This document shows, piece by piece, positions 43,100-56,710 of a stretch of DNA of 64,000 bases (positions are counted from its first letter, which is position 1; each line of letters begins with the position of its first letter). Both the position numbers and the translations under genes were made by a program. This DNA is from Echiichthys vipera (taxonomy: Eukaryota > Chordata > Actinopteri > Perciformes > Trachinidae). The notes beneath the pieces were generated by a model. It did no database searches. It was not told where the DNA came from and saw only the letters and a list, made by a program, of their open reading frames with translations. The DNA lies in contig OY829660.1 of the NCBI GenBank assembly GCA_963691815.1, positions 28,655,527 through 28,719,526 on the forward strand, in the 5' to 3' direction.

Positions 43100-44245
43100 T
43101 AGACTTATCTACCATAATGATGATGCCAAATTTTAGCCATGAGGTCAAAATTTTCTGTCCAAATTTGACAAAATGACCACTAATTGCCACTGCTGTTTAC
43201 ATAAACTGGGTATAGCTAAGGACGTTGGTATAGCTATATATCCAATTTGTCATTCTTTCTGCCCCTTTTTCCAGAGTTGACTTCACTGAACAGTATCACT
43301 ATTGCCAAACAACAGGACATTTTTGTAACTTGACCATACATTTTCCAATCTACCCTATATGCGTCATGCATGACAAGAGTCCCAGCCTGAATACACCCAC
43401 ATCTCATTGACTCACAGTGATAGTGGCCCCTACTGGCACCCCATAAATTACAGCCCCTACTCCACGATTGATTTAAATTTATGAAAACTGGTAAGCATAT
43501 GTAACACTTCCAGGTGTACAAAAAAGCCTCTTGGAGCGATATCCTAAACTCAACAGGAAGTTGGCCATTTTGTATTTATGGCCAGTTTCCAACATTTGTA
43601 AGTGTCATACTTAAAAAAAAAAGTCTTCCTAGAGATTCAACATGATCAACTTTAAAACCTATCAGTACCATCTAAAGACATGCCTTGATCAAGCGATACT
43701 GACCACTTTCGCCTTTTTTGCACCGTCTGGCCGTGGAGCCAAAGTTTGGCCTTTCACAATCGAAAACAGGAAGTAATTGTAACTTTACCATACATTGTCC
43801 AATGTGCACCAAATTTATCATGAATTGTAAGATGCAAATCCTGAACACAGCTACATCTTCATATTGACTTACAATCATGGGCCCCCCCCAGTGGCAGTTG
43901 GAAATATGACATCATTTAATTTGTAGAATTTCCATTGTGTGTTCTACGCTTGAAATAGGGAAACATAACGCATGTTTGTTCTTGTTGCGTAATGGCATGG
44001 CAGCCATTTTGTGCTTCTCACTATATACCAGGTCGTCGCTCCAACTTCAACATATATTGTCCAAACGGCAACGGTCCAGGCCACCTACTGGTAAAAGGAA
44101 GTCAGCCTAATATGGCAAACTTCATCCGTTTTAGTACGTACACCCTCAGCACGGTCTGCGATGGTTGCAGAAATTCGTGACCACGCAGACCAAGGGCCTG
44201 TTCATCACTGTTTGCAGCTTTAATTAGGGCCCGGGCACCGTCAAC
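43100..44245 (+). repeat. fish interspersed repeat, unnamed
   Basis: A non-coding repeat of roughly 1.1 kb ending GGGCCTGTTCATCACTGTTT and GCAGCTTTAATTAGGGCCCG (44192-44235). It shares this end with 17698-17729. Confidence 0.45.
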
Positions 44246-44840
44246 ATCAGGCCAGCCAAGACCCTATTGAAATTGCTCCATTTCTTTTTATTATTAGGGA
44301 CCAAGCATCGACGCAAAGGCATTATTGAAATTGCTGTTTTTTTATTATTTTCCGCAATGAATTGCCGTGACGTCATCACGGCATAACACGTCACACGCAT
44401 TCATCGACGTCATCGCGATGCGAGGCTTTGTTTACAAATCTTTCCATAGACCTCAGAGTTTTTGTGCGTCTTGTCCGACTGTATTTGAATATTTTTATCC
44501 GATCAAATCTGCAGTTAACACTCCACCTCGGCATCACACCAACGTGAACCTTTCGCCGCCATTGTTTTAAATGTCTGCGCATGGTCCGTCTCTTAAAATT
44601 ATTTTTTTTTTTATATATGTCCGAACAGGCGCACATTAAATGACATCAGGCCTCGTGCTCGTACACGTGCGCAAACTCGTGCTCGTACATGTGCAGACTT
44701 GCTTTACAAAAGCCCACCTCTCCCAAACGGTCCGTGGCCGGCAAGCTGGCCGCAGCTAGGCGCGGTCACACTGGTCAAACGAACTAGGCTTTACCCGTAA
44801 AACCTGTTTGGGCACGGTACGGATGGACAGTGTGAGTGCG
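44246..44840. other. degenerate repeat sequence
   Basis: No gene. TCACACTGGTCAAAC at 44766-44780 also occurs at 28731-28745, followed by similar AACTAG(A/G)CTTTA sequence, so a dispersed element end is present at both places. Confidence 0.4.
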
Positions 44841-45505
44841 CCCTTAAAGACTACCGCCCGGTTGCTCTCACACCAGTCTTCATGCAGTGTTTTGAGAGGC
44901 GGGCAAAGCCAGCCTCCTGCCCACCTTCGACCCACACCAGTTTGCTTACAGAGCAAATACTGTAGGTACACTGAGGATGCCATCGACACTGCTCTTCACA
45001 CTGCACTGACCCACCTCAAACTCTTCCAGGGAAGCTATGTGAGGAGGCTTTTCATTGACTTTAGCTCTGACTTTAACACCATATGCAGCAGACTAGTGAC
45101 CAAACTCACAGATTTAGGACTCTCCCAACCAATCTGCTTCTGGATAAAGGACTTTCTATCTAAACGCCCCCAGTCCGTCAGACTGGGCACTTACCTCTCC
45201 ACCCCCATCACACAGGGCTGTCTGTTGAGCCCACTCCTCTAGACCCTCTACACCCACAATTGTGCCCCTTCCCCCTAAAAACATCCTGTATGTACTTACC
45301 CGTTTGCACTATACTAAATAACTGATCAATACCACTGTACAATACCAAATACCTCAGCAGCTATTCTCAGTTATCTGTATTTTTTTTTATTGTACTTTTT
45401 ATTCATATCTACCTTTTCTCATATTTAAAATTGTTGTTGAGAATCGTACCATTTGGGTTGACATTTAAATTTGTTGTACTATGTGCAATGACAACAAAGG
45501 GGTTA
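44840..45505 (+). pseudogene. L2-group LINE RT fragment with 3' end
   Basis: Plus frames encode TEDAIDTALHTALTHLKLFQ, RRLFIDFSSDFNTI, then QPICFWIKDFLSKRPQSVRL and ITQGCLLSPLL. These are RT motifs 1-4. The sequence then jumps to a 3' UTR with GTGCAATGACAACAAAGG. The FADD part is deleted. Confidence 0.75.
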
Positions 45506-45686
45506 TGAAAAAAACACCACTAGTCAAAAGACTAGACAGGTGCTGTACTAACCTTGCACGTCTGGCTTGTTGTTGAAAAAAATAGACTTGAAAATAAAGA
45601 AACGATAACCGATTCGGTCGAGACGCTAGCCTGACGGAGCTGGAGCAGGTGAACTGGTGCTCACTCTCTTCACTCACTCTCTAGCT

Positions 45687-45689
<3 letters not shown>

Positions 45690-45765
<76 letters not shown>

Positions 45766-45790
45766 GTGTGTCTCTGTCTGTCTTTCTCTC
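45690..45790 (+). repeat. (TC)n microsatellite
   Basis: About 100 bp of CT repeats with a few interruptions. Confidence 0.95.
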
Positions 45791-45799
45791 TGTGGGGAG

Positions 45800-47600
<1,801 letters not shown>

Positions 47601-47614
47601 TATCATTATGATGA

Positions 47615-47935
47615 GATATTCGAATCCCGGCTGGGACCCTTCTGTGTGGAGTTTGCATGTTCTCCCTGTGTCTGTGTGGGTTTTCTCTGGGTTCTCCGGT
47701 TTCCTCCCACAATCCAAAGACATGCACATGTTAGGTTAATTGAGGACTCTGAATTGCCCGTAGGTGTGAATTGTCCGTCTCTGTTCATCTCTATGGGCCC
47801 TGTGATAGTCTGGCGTCCTGTCCAGGGTGTACCCCGCCTCACGCCCTAAGTCAGCTGGGATCGGATCCAGCCCCCCCGCGACCCCGACAGGGACAAGCGG
47901 TTGAAGATGAATGAATGAATGAATGATATTCCATA
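47615..47935 (+). repeat. SINE with (GAAT)n tail
   Basis: Contains CGAATCCCGGCTGGGACC, GTGGAGTTTGCATGTTCTCC, CCAAAGACATGCACATG, GTGTACCCCGCCTCACGCCC and ends in GAATGAATGAATGAATGA. This is a highly abundant teleost SINE body. 36845-36920 carries a fragment of its second half. Confidence 0.8.
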
Positions 47936-48540
47936 ACTTTCATCTTATTCTCTAAACTCTAGTAGTAACTGGTAAGCAGGTTAGAATTGTCTGCTAGCTA
48001 GTTAACATAAGCAGTTGTACACTATTATACTGTTGAAACAAGGTAATAACCCCTAAACTGTATACTCACCACACCAAGATTGTTGGTTATCATACTTTTC
48101 TGTTTATGGTGGTAAAAGCAAATTATCTACAAGTTATCCACCATCAACACAACAGGTAGACTGTTAAAGCTTACATTAGCAGGGCTATTACCAATTTTTT
48201 TAATGGCAGTCTGTTAGCTTCCGAGATATCAAGCTCTAAATCTATGTGTATTATCATTATTTTGGTTTACAAAACACCTGATACTTTAACGAATTCAACT
48301 CACAAAATGTCTATGTTTTGACTTAAATTGATGTGAGAAGAGTGTAAATTGTGGGAGAGCAAATTGTTGACAAGGACCAGCCACTGGCATCGAAGCAACG
48401 CAGCTTATCTTTCCCATCTCATGGACTGGGCTACTGGAGCTGCCACTGGTAAGTGTGTTTATGCCGCTGGTAAGTGTGTGTATCAAAGCTGCAGTGGAAA
48501 CACAGGATTACTTTATCATTATCTTTTTTATTAATGTACC

Positions 48541-48895
48541 TTTAAATTCATTTAGTCAATGTACTAAATCTGCTTTGTATTTATTTTTAAATTAATTGAG
48601 TCAATGTGCCAAATCTGCTTCATATTTATTTTTAAATTATTTTAGTCACTGTACTAAATCTACTTTTCATTTTAAATTAATTTGGTCAATGTACTAAATC
48701 TGCTTTTTGTTTATTTATTTTTAAATTAATTTAGTCAACGTACTAAATCTGCTTTTTATTTATATTTAAATGAATTTAGTCAATGTACTAAATCTGCTTT
48801 TTGTGGGTTTATTTTTGGATTGATTTAGTCAATGTACACACACTGTTTATTTTTGAATTAATTTAGTCAATCTACTAAATCTACTTTTAGTACAT
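48541..48895 (+). repeat. minisatellite, about eight units of about 45 bp
   Basis: Each unit contains TTTAGTCAATGTACTAAATC and a TTATTTTTAAATTAAT spacer with substitutions. Confidence 0.85.
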
Positions 48896-49325
48896 TCATA
48901 AAAAAAACTCAATAACGAGGTTGCCGTAGTGACGGATAAACAGGAAGAGACTGGGTAACATTAGCTGTCCTCGTGGAGGCCTCTATGTTTAGTTTTTCAT
49001 GACGGTGTTAAACATAACGTTACCTATCTGATCAGTCTTTTTTTTTGTTGCTTGTTGTTACGGTAACAGGAAGAGAGAGAGTAACCGCTTAACATTAAAC
49101 ATCCACTAGTTCTACTCAAGCACTCACAGCTCTCCTTCTTTCAGCCACTTTCTCGCAAATTCCATGGTGTTAAACGTTACACGCTGTTAGCCACTTTAGC
49201 TTAGCAGTTAGCTCCACGGCTGGTGATGGCTTCCCACGCTCTCTCTCCTGCTCTCTCTTGCTCAGAGTGTTGTATGTTTAGCTACTCCTCTGCCTCCTTT
49301 AGTGATAACGGTAAATGTAATAAGT

Positions 49326-49549
49326 CAAGTCAGTCAAGACAGATGGCCGTCCTCATAAGAGCTGGGTCTGTCTGACGTTCCTGCCTCTGATAGGGAAGGT
49401 TTTCGTGGCCACCATACCCTACGGGGGAATTGTTGGGTCTATGTTTATCATAAATAAATCATAGAGTGTGGTCTTTACCTAGTTTGTAAAGTGTCCTGAG
49501 AACTTTTGTTATGATTTGGCACTATGAATAAAATTGAATTGAATTGAAT
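49326..49549 (+). mobile_element. 5'-truncated copy of the same LINE family, nested
   Basis: TAATAAGT at 49318-49325 and 49550-49557 is a target duplication. The insert equals the last 224 bp of the family (ACAGATGGCCGTCCTC through AATTGAATTGAATT). Confidence 0.85.
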
Positions 49550-49557
49550 TAATAAGT

Positions 49558-50370
49558 GTGGTTTATTTGTAGCACTGGAGGCGAGGCTCAGTGAGTTAGA
49601 GGCACAGTAGTGTTAGCTTCTGCTAACCCTCCTCCGGCAATCCCTGAGCAGCCAGGGTCCTCCTGGGTGACTGTGAAAGGAAAGCATAGCTCTAAATCGA
49701 AGCCCATGGTTAACCATCCACCCGTTCATGTTTCAAACAAGTTTTCTCCACTCATTGACACACCTGCTGAGGAAACACTGGTTATTGGCAGCTCCATTCT
49801 GAGAAACGTGAACCTAGCGACACCAGGGACCATAGTAAAATGCGTCCCAGGGGCCAGAGCGGGCGACATTGATCCCTATTTGAAACTGTTGGCTAAGGAT
49901 AAATGTAAATATGATAATATTGTTATTCACGTCGGCGGTAATGACACCCGATTACTTCAATTGGAGGTCACTAAAATGAATGTGGAGTCGGTGTGTGCAT
50001 ATCCGTAATTTTCTCTGGTCCCCTACCCAACTTGACTTGCAATGACATGTATAGCCGCATGTCATCATTCCGTCACTGGCTGTCTGGATGGTGCCCGGTA
50101 AATAATGTGGGCTTCGTAGATAATTGGCAGTCTTTCTGGGGAAAACCTGGTGTTATTAGGAGAGATAGTACTCATCCTACTTTGGAGGCTGCTGCTCTCG
50201 TATCTAAGAACCTGGACGCAGTTGTTAGCAGTCTAAAACCATGCCAACCCAGTGTTGGGATCAGGAAGCAGAGTGGCAGTCTAACACACTCTCTGCGCTC
50301 CCTGTGGAGCATTTTCCAGCTCAGTATAGTGAACAAACGCTGTGTGCCCCACGATCATCTAAATTAACCA
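49558..50370 (+). pseudogene. LINE ORF1, SGNH/GDSL esterase-type
   Basis: The frame at 49610-50008 has EETLVIGSSILRNVNLATPG (the GDS-like block), a central KYDNIVIHVGGNDTR (the GxND block) and then shifts. The second frame (49993-50367) has FSGPLPN, then NWQSFWGKPGVIRRDSTHPT, which holds the DxxH block. These are the catalytic blocks of SGNH hydrolases found in ORF1 proteins of some CR1/L2 LINEs. A frameshift near 50000 disables it. The expected role is RNA-associated particle formation with esterase activity. Confidence 0.75.
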
Positions 50371-50412
50371 GATCAAAAATGAATAGAAGAGGTGCTAGAT
50401 ACTTAATAATAA

Positions 50413-52187
50413 TGTAGGAGAGTGAGCCTACACGTATTATGGCTGGAATATATCAGTCGCTGAATTAATTATGAATTAACTCGACTCGTTAAAATTTAGG
50501 ATTTATTTTACCTTGAAGTAGGGCACCACACCAAAATAAGACAGGATGTTTATTAAACTTTGGTGAAGGTTTAATACCTGTTAGCAACTTAAGGTAATTG
50601 ATTATTTAAATTTTTATCATCGAACGCGTTAGTTCTTACCACAGCCTTATCAGGGACCATCAATTTCTGCACTGAAGGGAAGACTCTCACATCGACGTAA
50701 AGTTATAAACATTTATTCATTTAACTAGCAAAGATAATACAGAATAGTGCAATACTGAATAGATGAGTGAAAAAGGGTTAAATGTGGATATAAAAAAGTT
50801 TAAGACCAGATTGATTCAGACCTACGGGGCTGGTTTATAATATCACTGGGGGACTTAAACTGGCTCTAAATAGCCTGTCAGCAGAACTTGGATCAGAACT
50901 TAATTACCACCAACGTTTTTTAACCAGGAGTTGTAGTAAAAGGCCAACCTTACTTTGCCATTGATGTTGCAGTCGCCCTGGCATCTTACAGTACCGATGC
51001 AGGTTCCGTAGGTCCGAGTCCCGGTGTTTGGCGGACCTGAGTTCTGGTCTGTAGACTGGGTTGTCTGCGCAGTTGTTTCAGCAGGGCTTGTCTGCTCCCG
51101 TCTTGGCTTGGATTCAGCTCTTCAGGTGGCTGCGGCTCTGCACGTGGCTTTTGTTTAGTGGTCAAAGAAGTTATGACCGGTTCTGTGGCACTGGTGTCGC
51201 GAGTTCGATGCAATTTGCCAGCCGGACAAAAAGGCAAAGGCAGCACGAGGGGTTTTACTATACTTATAAAAGATAAAAACGCAGCGTAGAAAACTTATAA
51301 AGTTACGCGATAAAAATAGATTAAAACGAAAATATTTGAACAAGCTTTTGGATAACAAAAGTTGAACAAAAGAAAACAAAACGCAGGGAGCGCAGAAGAG
51401 GGGGAGAAGAGAGCGTGAAGAGAGAAGAGTATAGGAGTTGAAGAGTGGAGAAGAAGGGCAAGAGCGGGAGACACCTCTGTGTCGACTCTTTATCTCCCCG
51501 GAGGAGGGAGAAGGGGGGTCTTGGCCTAACCCAACCCTCTGGTTCTGAGCGAATTAACTGCTTTATATTCCAGAATTCTAACAGGGAAGATTAAACTATC
51601 TCTGGTTGATTTTCCGTTATTAATCTTTCTGATATCCAATTTAACCAAAATCTTTAGGTAGGCAGTTTTAACAGATAACCTTACTGAGTGAAGGGAAGTA
51701 TTATTAAAACACAGAATATTTTAGGAATAAGACAGAGACTTTGCACTTCTGAAAGCACATAAACATAATCACAACAAGATACAAATAATGCATACACAGT
51801 TACACATTTGGAAGAATGTCTTTGAACAGCCAGTTGGGATGAAACAGCGAACTTTAACTGTTTTTCTTTCAGTGATATGTTTCTTGTCCTTATCACTGAA
51901 TGTCACTCTGTCTCCTGGGTGAGGGAGAGACCGACCCTTCAGTTCAAATTGCGGTCAGATTTGACGTTGATTTAGGATAAAAGGTCCTCCCTCCCGGAGG
52001 AAGTGTCCTGGAGTTCTGGGTTTTAATTTCCCTAGTAGGGTTTGAGGTTGTAAAACACCTTATCTCACATTGAAACAAGTATAAAAACGTCTTATCTCCC
52101 ACTCTCTTCCTGTGACGCTTAGCAGAGAAAGGGAGGATCAGCAATGTGTGTCCCAAAAAGGAGAACTTTCACCTCGATGTTCCTACA
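50413..52187. mobile_element. LTR-like insertion between ORF1 and ORF2
   Basis: The segment begins TGTAGGA and ends TCCTACA, a 7-bp perfect inverted repeat with TG/CA ends. It interrupts the short spacer between ORF1 and ORF2: RSKMNRRGARYL lies before it and KIKCGLLNIRSLSSK after. It is 1775 bp with no coding frame. Flanking duplication was not confirmed, so a solo LTR is the leading reading but not proven. Confidence 0.45.
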
Positions 52188-52189
52188 AA

Positions 52190-54720
52190 ATCAACACCAA
52201 ATCTGCGATAATGCAACAAAATCAGAAAATAAAATGTGGACTTTTAAACATCAGATCTCTGTCATCTAAAGCTGTATTAGTAAACAATCTGATATCAGAT
52301 AACCATATTGATTTACTCTGTCTGACTGAAACCTGGCTGTGTCATGAAAAATATGTTAGCCTAACTGAATCCACTCCTCCCAGTTATATTAATACTCATA
52401 TTCCTCGAGGCAGTGGCCGAGGAGGAGGCGTTGCAGCTATTTATGACTCAGGCCTATTAATCAACCCTAAACCTAAACTAACTTATAATTCATTTGAAAG
52501 TCTTGATTCGATTGGTTTTAGTCAGAGTGTACATAAACTCACTGTTTTAATCACACCCTCGACCTTATTTTGGCTTATTGTGTGGAAATCAATGACTTAA
52601 TAGTCTTTCCACAGAATCCTATTTTTTTCAGACCATTATTTAATCACTTTTGAATTCATATTACAGGACTACTCACCTCTGGGACAAGGTTTCTACACTA
52701 GATGTTTATCTGATAGTGCTATAACTAAATTTAAGGAAGCAATTCCATCTGCATTTACTTTAATGCCTTATCCTAATATTCAAGGTTCCTGCACTGACGT
52801 TTGTTTCTCTGAAATTGATCACCTTGTTGACAGTATTGCAGGCTCACTATGAACAACACTCGACTCTGTCGCTCCTTTAAAAAAGAAGATAATGAAACAG
52901 AGGAAGTTAGCTCTGTGGTATAACTCACAAACCCGTGAATTAAAACAAGTATCACGAAAATTGGAAAGTAAATGGCGCTCTACCAAATTGGAGGAATCTC
53001 GCTTAGTTTGGCATGAAAGTCTAAAAAAATATAGGAAGACCCTCCGTAATGCCAGAGCAGCCTATTACTCATCTTTAATAGAGGAGAATAAGAACAATCC
53101 TAGATTTCTTTTCAGCACTGTAGCCAGGCTGACAGAGAGCCACAGCTCTATTCAGCCATTCCTATAACCCTCAGCAGTAACGACTTCATGACCTTCTTTA
53201 ATGACAAAATTATAACTATTAGAGACAAAATCAACTCGCTTGGCACTAATTTTTCTTCAAACCCAGGAACCCAGGAACCAACTGTACAACCTGATATGTT
53301 CTTGGACTGCTGTTCTACAGTTGACCTTAACAACTTAACATCTACTATTTCAGTATCAAAGCCCTCTACTTGTCTCCTAGACTCCATTCCAACTAGGTTA
53401 CTTAAAGAAGTGTTACCTTTAGTTAGCACTCCTGTATTATATATGATTAACATGTCTTCATAAGCAGGTTATGTACCACAGTCTTTTAAAGTAGCTGTAA
53501 TTAAGCCTCTTCTTAAAGTGCCCAGTCTTGATCCTGAGGTACTAGCCAACTATAGACCTATATCTAACCTTCCTTTTCCTCTCTAAGATCCTCAAGAAAT
53601 TAGTCTCCAATCAGCTGTGTGACTTTTAACATAATAATGAGTTATTTGAGGACTTCCAGTCAGGATTTAGAATGAATCATAGCACTCAGACAGCACTGGT
53701 AAAAATGACTAACAACCTTCTAATAGCTTCAGACAAAGGACTTGTCTCTGTACTTGTTTTTACTAGATCTTAGTGCTGCCTTCGACACTATTGACCATCG
53801 CATCTTGCTACAGAGACTGGAGCATCTAATTCTAAATCTAAAGCTGGTTTAAGTCATATTTATTAGATAGATCTCAGTTTGTACATGTTAATGACAAATC
53901 CTCCATGCACACTAAAGTTAGCCACGGAGTTCCAAAGAGTTCTTTCCTTGGACCGATTCTATTCACCCTATATATGCTTCCCTTAGGAGATATTATAAGG
54001 AAGCACTCCATAAATTTTCATTGTTATGCTGATGATACACAATTTTATTTGTCGATCGAACCAGAAGAAACCGATCAGTTAGATAAACCTCAAATGTGCA
54101 TTAAGGAAATAAAAAGCTGGATGACCTGCTATCTTCTGATGTTATTGTACTTGGCCCCCAATGGCCTCCGAAACGCAATAGCTAAAGATATTGTTACTCA
54201 GGATGATGTTGTGTTGTCCTCCAGCACCACAGTAAGGAATTTGGGTGTTATTTTTGATCAGGATATGTCCTTCGATTCTCACATAAAACTAACGACAAGG
54301 AATACATATTTTCACCTGCGTAATATTGCTAAAATTAGGAACATTGTGTCTCAGAAAGATGCAGAAAAACTAGTCCATGCATTCATTTGTTACTAACTTA
54401 AACAAATGGAAGAGAACATATTTCTCCTGTATTAGCTTCTTTGCACTGGATCTGTAAAATCTAGAATAGAATTTAAAATCCTTCTCCTTACCCACAGAGC
54501 TATTATTGGTCAGGCTCCTTCATATCTTAAAGGGCTCATAGCACCGCATTTCCCAACTAGATCGCTGCGTTTTGAGAATGCAGGGCTACTTGTCGTTCCT
54601 AGAGTCTCCAAAAGTAGAATTGGAGGCAGAGCCTTCAGCTATCAAGCTCCTCTCCTGTGGAACCGACCCAAATGTTATTCAGAAGACAGACACTGTCCCC
54701 ATATTTAATAGTAAACTTAA
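52190..54720 (+). pseudogene. LINE ORF2 endonuclease-RT, frameshifted
   Basis: The endonuclease start is KIKCGLLNIRSLSSKAVLVN, then LCLTETWLCHEKYVSL and SGRGGGVAAIYDSGL. The linker (52892-53167) has LALWYNSQTRELKQVSRKLE and NARAAYYSSLIEE. RT follows with FNDKIITIRDKIN, TRLLKEVLPLVS, LDLSAAFDTIDHRILL in broken frames, HGVPKSSFLGPILFTLYMLP (normally PQGS; here PKSS) and HCYADDTQFYLS. The catalytic YADD box is intact but at least six frameshifts or stops separate the parts. The C-terminus continues to about 54720. Confidence 0.85.
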
Positions 54721-54759
54721 AACGTTCCTTTTTGATAAGGCTTATCGCTAGGAGTTACA

Positions 54760-55435
54760 AGCCCTCAGCAATGTTGTTATTTTTAAGCTGATTTTGTTCT
54801 GCTTAATTATGCTGCTATAGGCCTAGTCTACCGGGGGATAATACTTTTCCAGATACTCTGAGCTTCTCTCCTCTGACTGTATCATTCATATCTCATCAAC
54901 GCATGTTACTAATTCACTTCTTCCCCGGAGTTGTTTGTGCTTTGTCATCTCACAGGTCTCTTCCGAACGTGGTGGTGCCTGCTGCCGTGGTCCTGCATGA
55001 CACTACCTGCTACTATTATAATCTATAACCTTAGCTGTGCTTGTTTCTACTATTCTGCTGTATTAACCGCCATAACATATAAGTCATATTCACATTACTA
55101 TAGATATTATTATAGTTACTGGAAGTGTGTCTGTCTCTGTCTTTGTCTCTCTCTGTCCATCTGTCCGTCCTTTTCTCTCTTTCTCTCTCCTTTTCTTCCT
55201 CCCGAACCGGTCAAGACAGATGGCCGTCCTCCATAGAGCTGAGTCAGTCTGACATTCCTGCCTGTAATAGGGAAGGTTTTTGTTGCCACCGTACTCTATG
55301 GGGAAATTGTTGGGTCTATGTAAATCATAAATAAGTCATAGAGTGTGGTCTATACCTAATCTGTAAAGTGCCCTGACATAACTTTTGTTATGATTTGGCA
55401 CTATAAATAAAATTGAATTAAATTGAATTGAAAAT
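54760..55435 (+). repeat. LINE 3' UTR and tail
   Basis: Includes a CT-rich block (55120-55200) and ends TTTGGCACTATAAATAAAAT with an ATTGAATT tail. This is the reference copy for the truncated relatives in the window. Confidence 0.85.
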
Positions 55436-56100
55436 GCAGTCACTAAATGGAGTAGTGGTAGAAGGTCACGTAGACCACAGTTCTGTGACTGAGGGTGCTG
55501 GTTGTCATCTTGAAGAGAATAACTTTTATTGTCATTGTATTGCATACAACAAAACCAAACAAAACGCAACCTGATATGGTCCAGCTGGAATGTGATCCGA
55601 TGGTTGAAATAAATCTATATCTGAATTCTGGGTGCATGGATTTATAAGCCAGTCTGCCTTTCAATACAAGTCAAAACCTGGAGGTTTAGCATAACGCTGG
55701 TTCACATAGTCCAAAAGGGATGATGTCAGAAAATAAGATCTGTGACTCACGTTTATGATACTTACACGTTTTGATCTTCACATACGGTCAGGGGGTGCTG
55801 GAAGTCATTTTGAACAGGTGGTGCTGTGAAATAATTGTTGTTGTTTTTTTGGATAGAAAAACCTATGAGCCTATAGTCCTATTTAAAATACATTTGAAAA
55901 CAAATAGATTTGAGATTCACTACTTTGTCATATACACTTCAGTGCACACAGCCAGGGTCTGTAAAACACAGATGTCATCAGTTCTCAGATGAATATGCGC
56001 TATTAATTAAAATTCACAATAACGCTATAACAATGAAATAGATTTGGTCAGTTGACATGAACCTGAGTCTCTGCACCATCTATGTTTGTCACACGCGACT
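55436..56100. other. intron 1 stretch, possible MITE
   Basis: GAGGGTGCTGGTTGTCATCTTGAA (55491-55514) and a related AGGGGGTGCTGGAAGTCATT (55790-55809) are direct near-repeats about 300 bp apart. No gene seen. Confidence 0.35.
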
Positions 56101-56113
56101 AGCTCCAAAATCC

Positions 56114-56320
56114 TTTTACGCACATCACAAGGAAATATCTGAATATTTAAACACGTTATTGAACAGTTCTCCACATCCATTACACAAAGAACACACACAC
56201 AAAATAACACTTTCTGTCTCATCTCCAACCTTTTTACGCAAACCAAAAGGAAATAATATCCCACTATTCAAACACGTTATTGAACAGTTCTCCACATCCA
56301 TTACGCAAAGAACACACAAT
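56114..56320 (+). repeat. tandem duplication of about 117 bp
   Basis: TTTTACGCA...AAGGAAATA...AACACGTTATTGAACAGTTC and TCCACATCCATTACRCAAAG occur twice, at about 56114 and about 56231. Confidence 0.8.
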
Positions 56321-56409
56321 CAAAATAACACACTCCATCCCCACCACTCTCCATCCCCTACAGTGTGATGTTTAACTGCATGAATAGATACTGTACGAAA
56401 GTGAGCGGC

Positions 56410-56710
56410 GGCACCATGCACTTACTTTGAGCTACAGGCACGTCCCCATTGTTACAGATGAACAAATGTTGAGGTCTCTCATGAGGGGACGAATGTCCAG
56501 GGAGTTTAGAATGTCTGTGTGGGCATGCATCAGCGTAAGGTGTGTGAGTCCTTTTTGGGTCATGGTGCTGCGTACCCGTGTGCAAGGCGGAGAAAGTGCG
56601 CTCGGATGAGGCCAAAGAGATGGGTTGCACAGTCATAACTCCATCAGTTTTTCTGTCTCTGAAAACATGGCACTTGTTTGTGGCTGGATATTTGTCAAAC
56701 ATGAAGCTAC
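56410..56710 (-). pseudogene. hAT transposase C-terminal (dimerisation) fragment
   Basis: The minus strand encodes MTVQPISLASSERTFSALHT followed by THTPYADACPHRHSKL. The ASSERTFS block is the hallmark of the hAT C-terminal dimerisation domain, here closest to ZMYM-type hAT proteins. No other transposase part was recognised. Confidence 0.6.

Larger units (their letters stand above)
48900..55435 (+). mobile_element. L2/CR1-group LINE with esterase ORF1, full-length but degenerate, twice interrupted
   Basis: The order is a 5' UTR (about 48900-49600), an ORF1 with SGNH-esterase motifs, ORF2 (52190-54720), and a 3' UTR ending in an ATAAAATTGAATT repeat (55400-55435). The arrangement recalls fish L2 elements whose ORF1 product is an esterase. 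Two insertions break it: a 3' fragment of the same family (49326-49549) and an LTR-like segment (50413-52187). Confidence 0.75.

Noticed and set aside
48541..48895. Regularly spaced repeats resembling a CRISPR array
   Set aside because: Units are contiguous diverged copies without unique spacers, in a eukaryotic intron.
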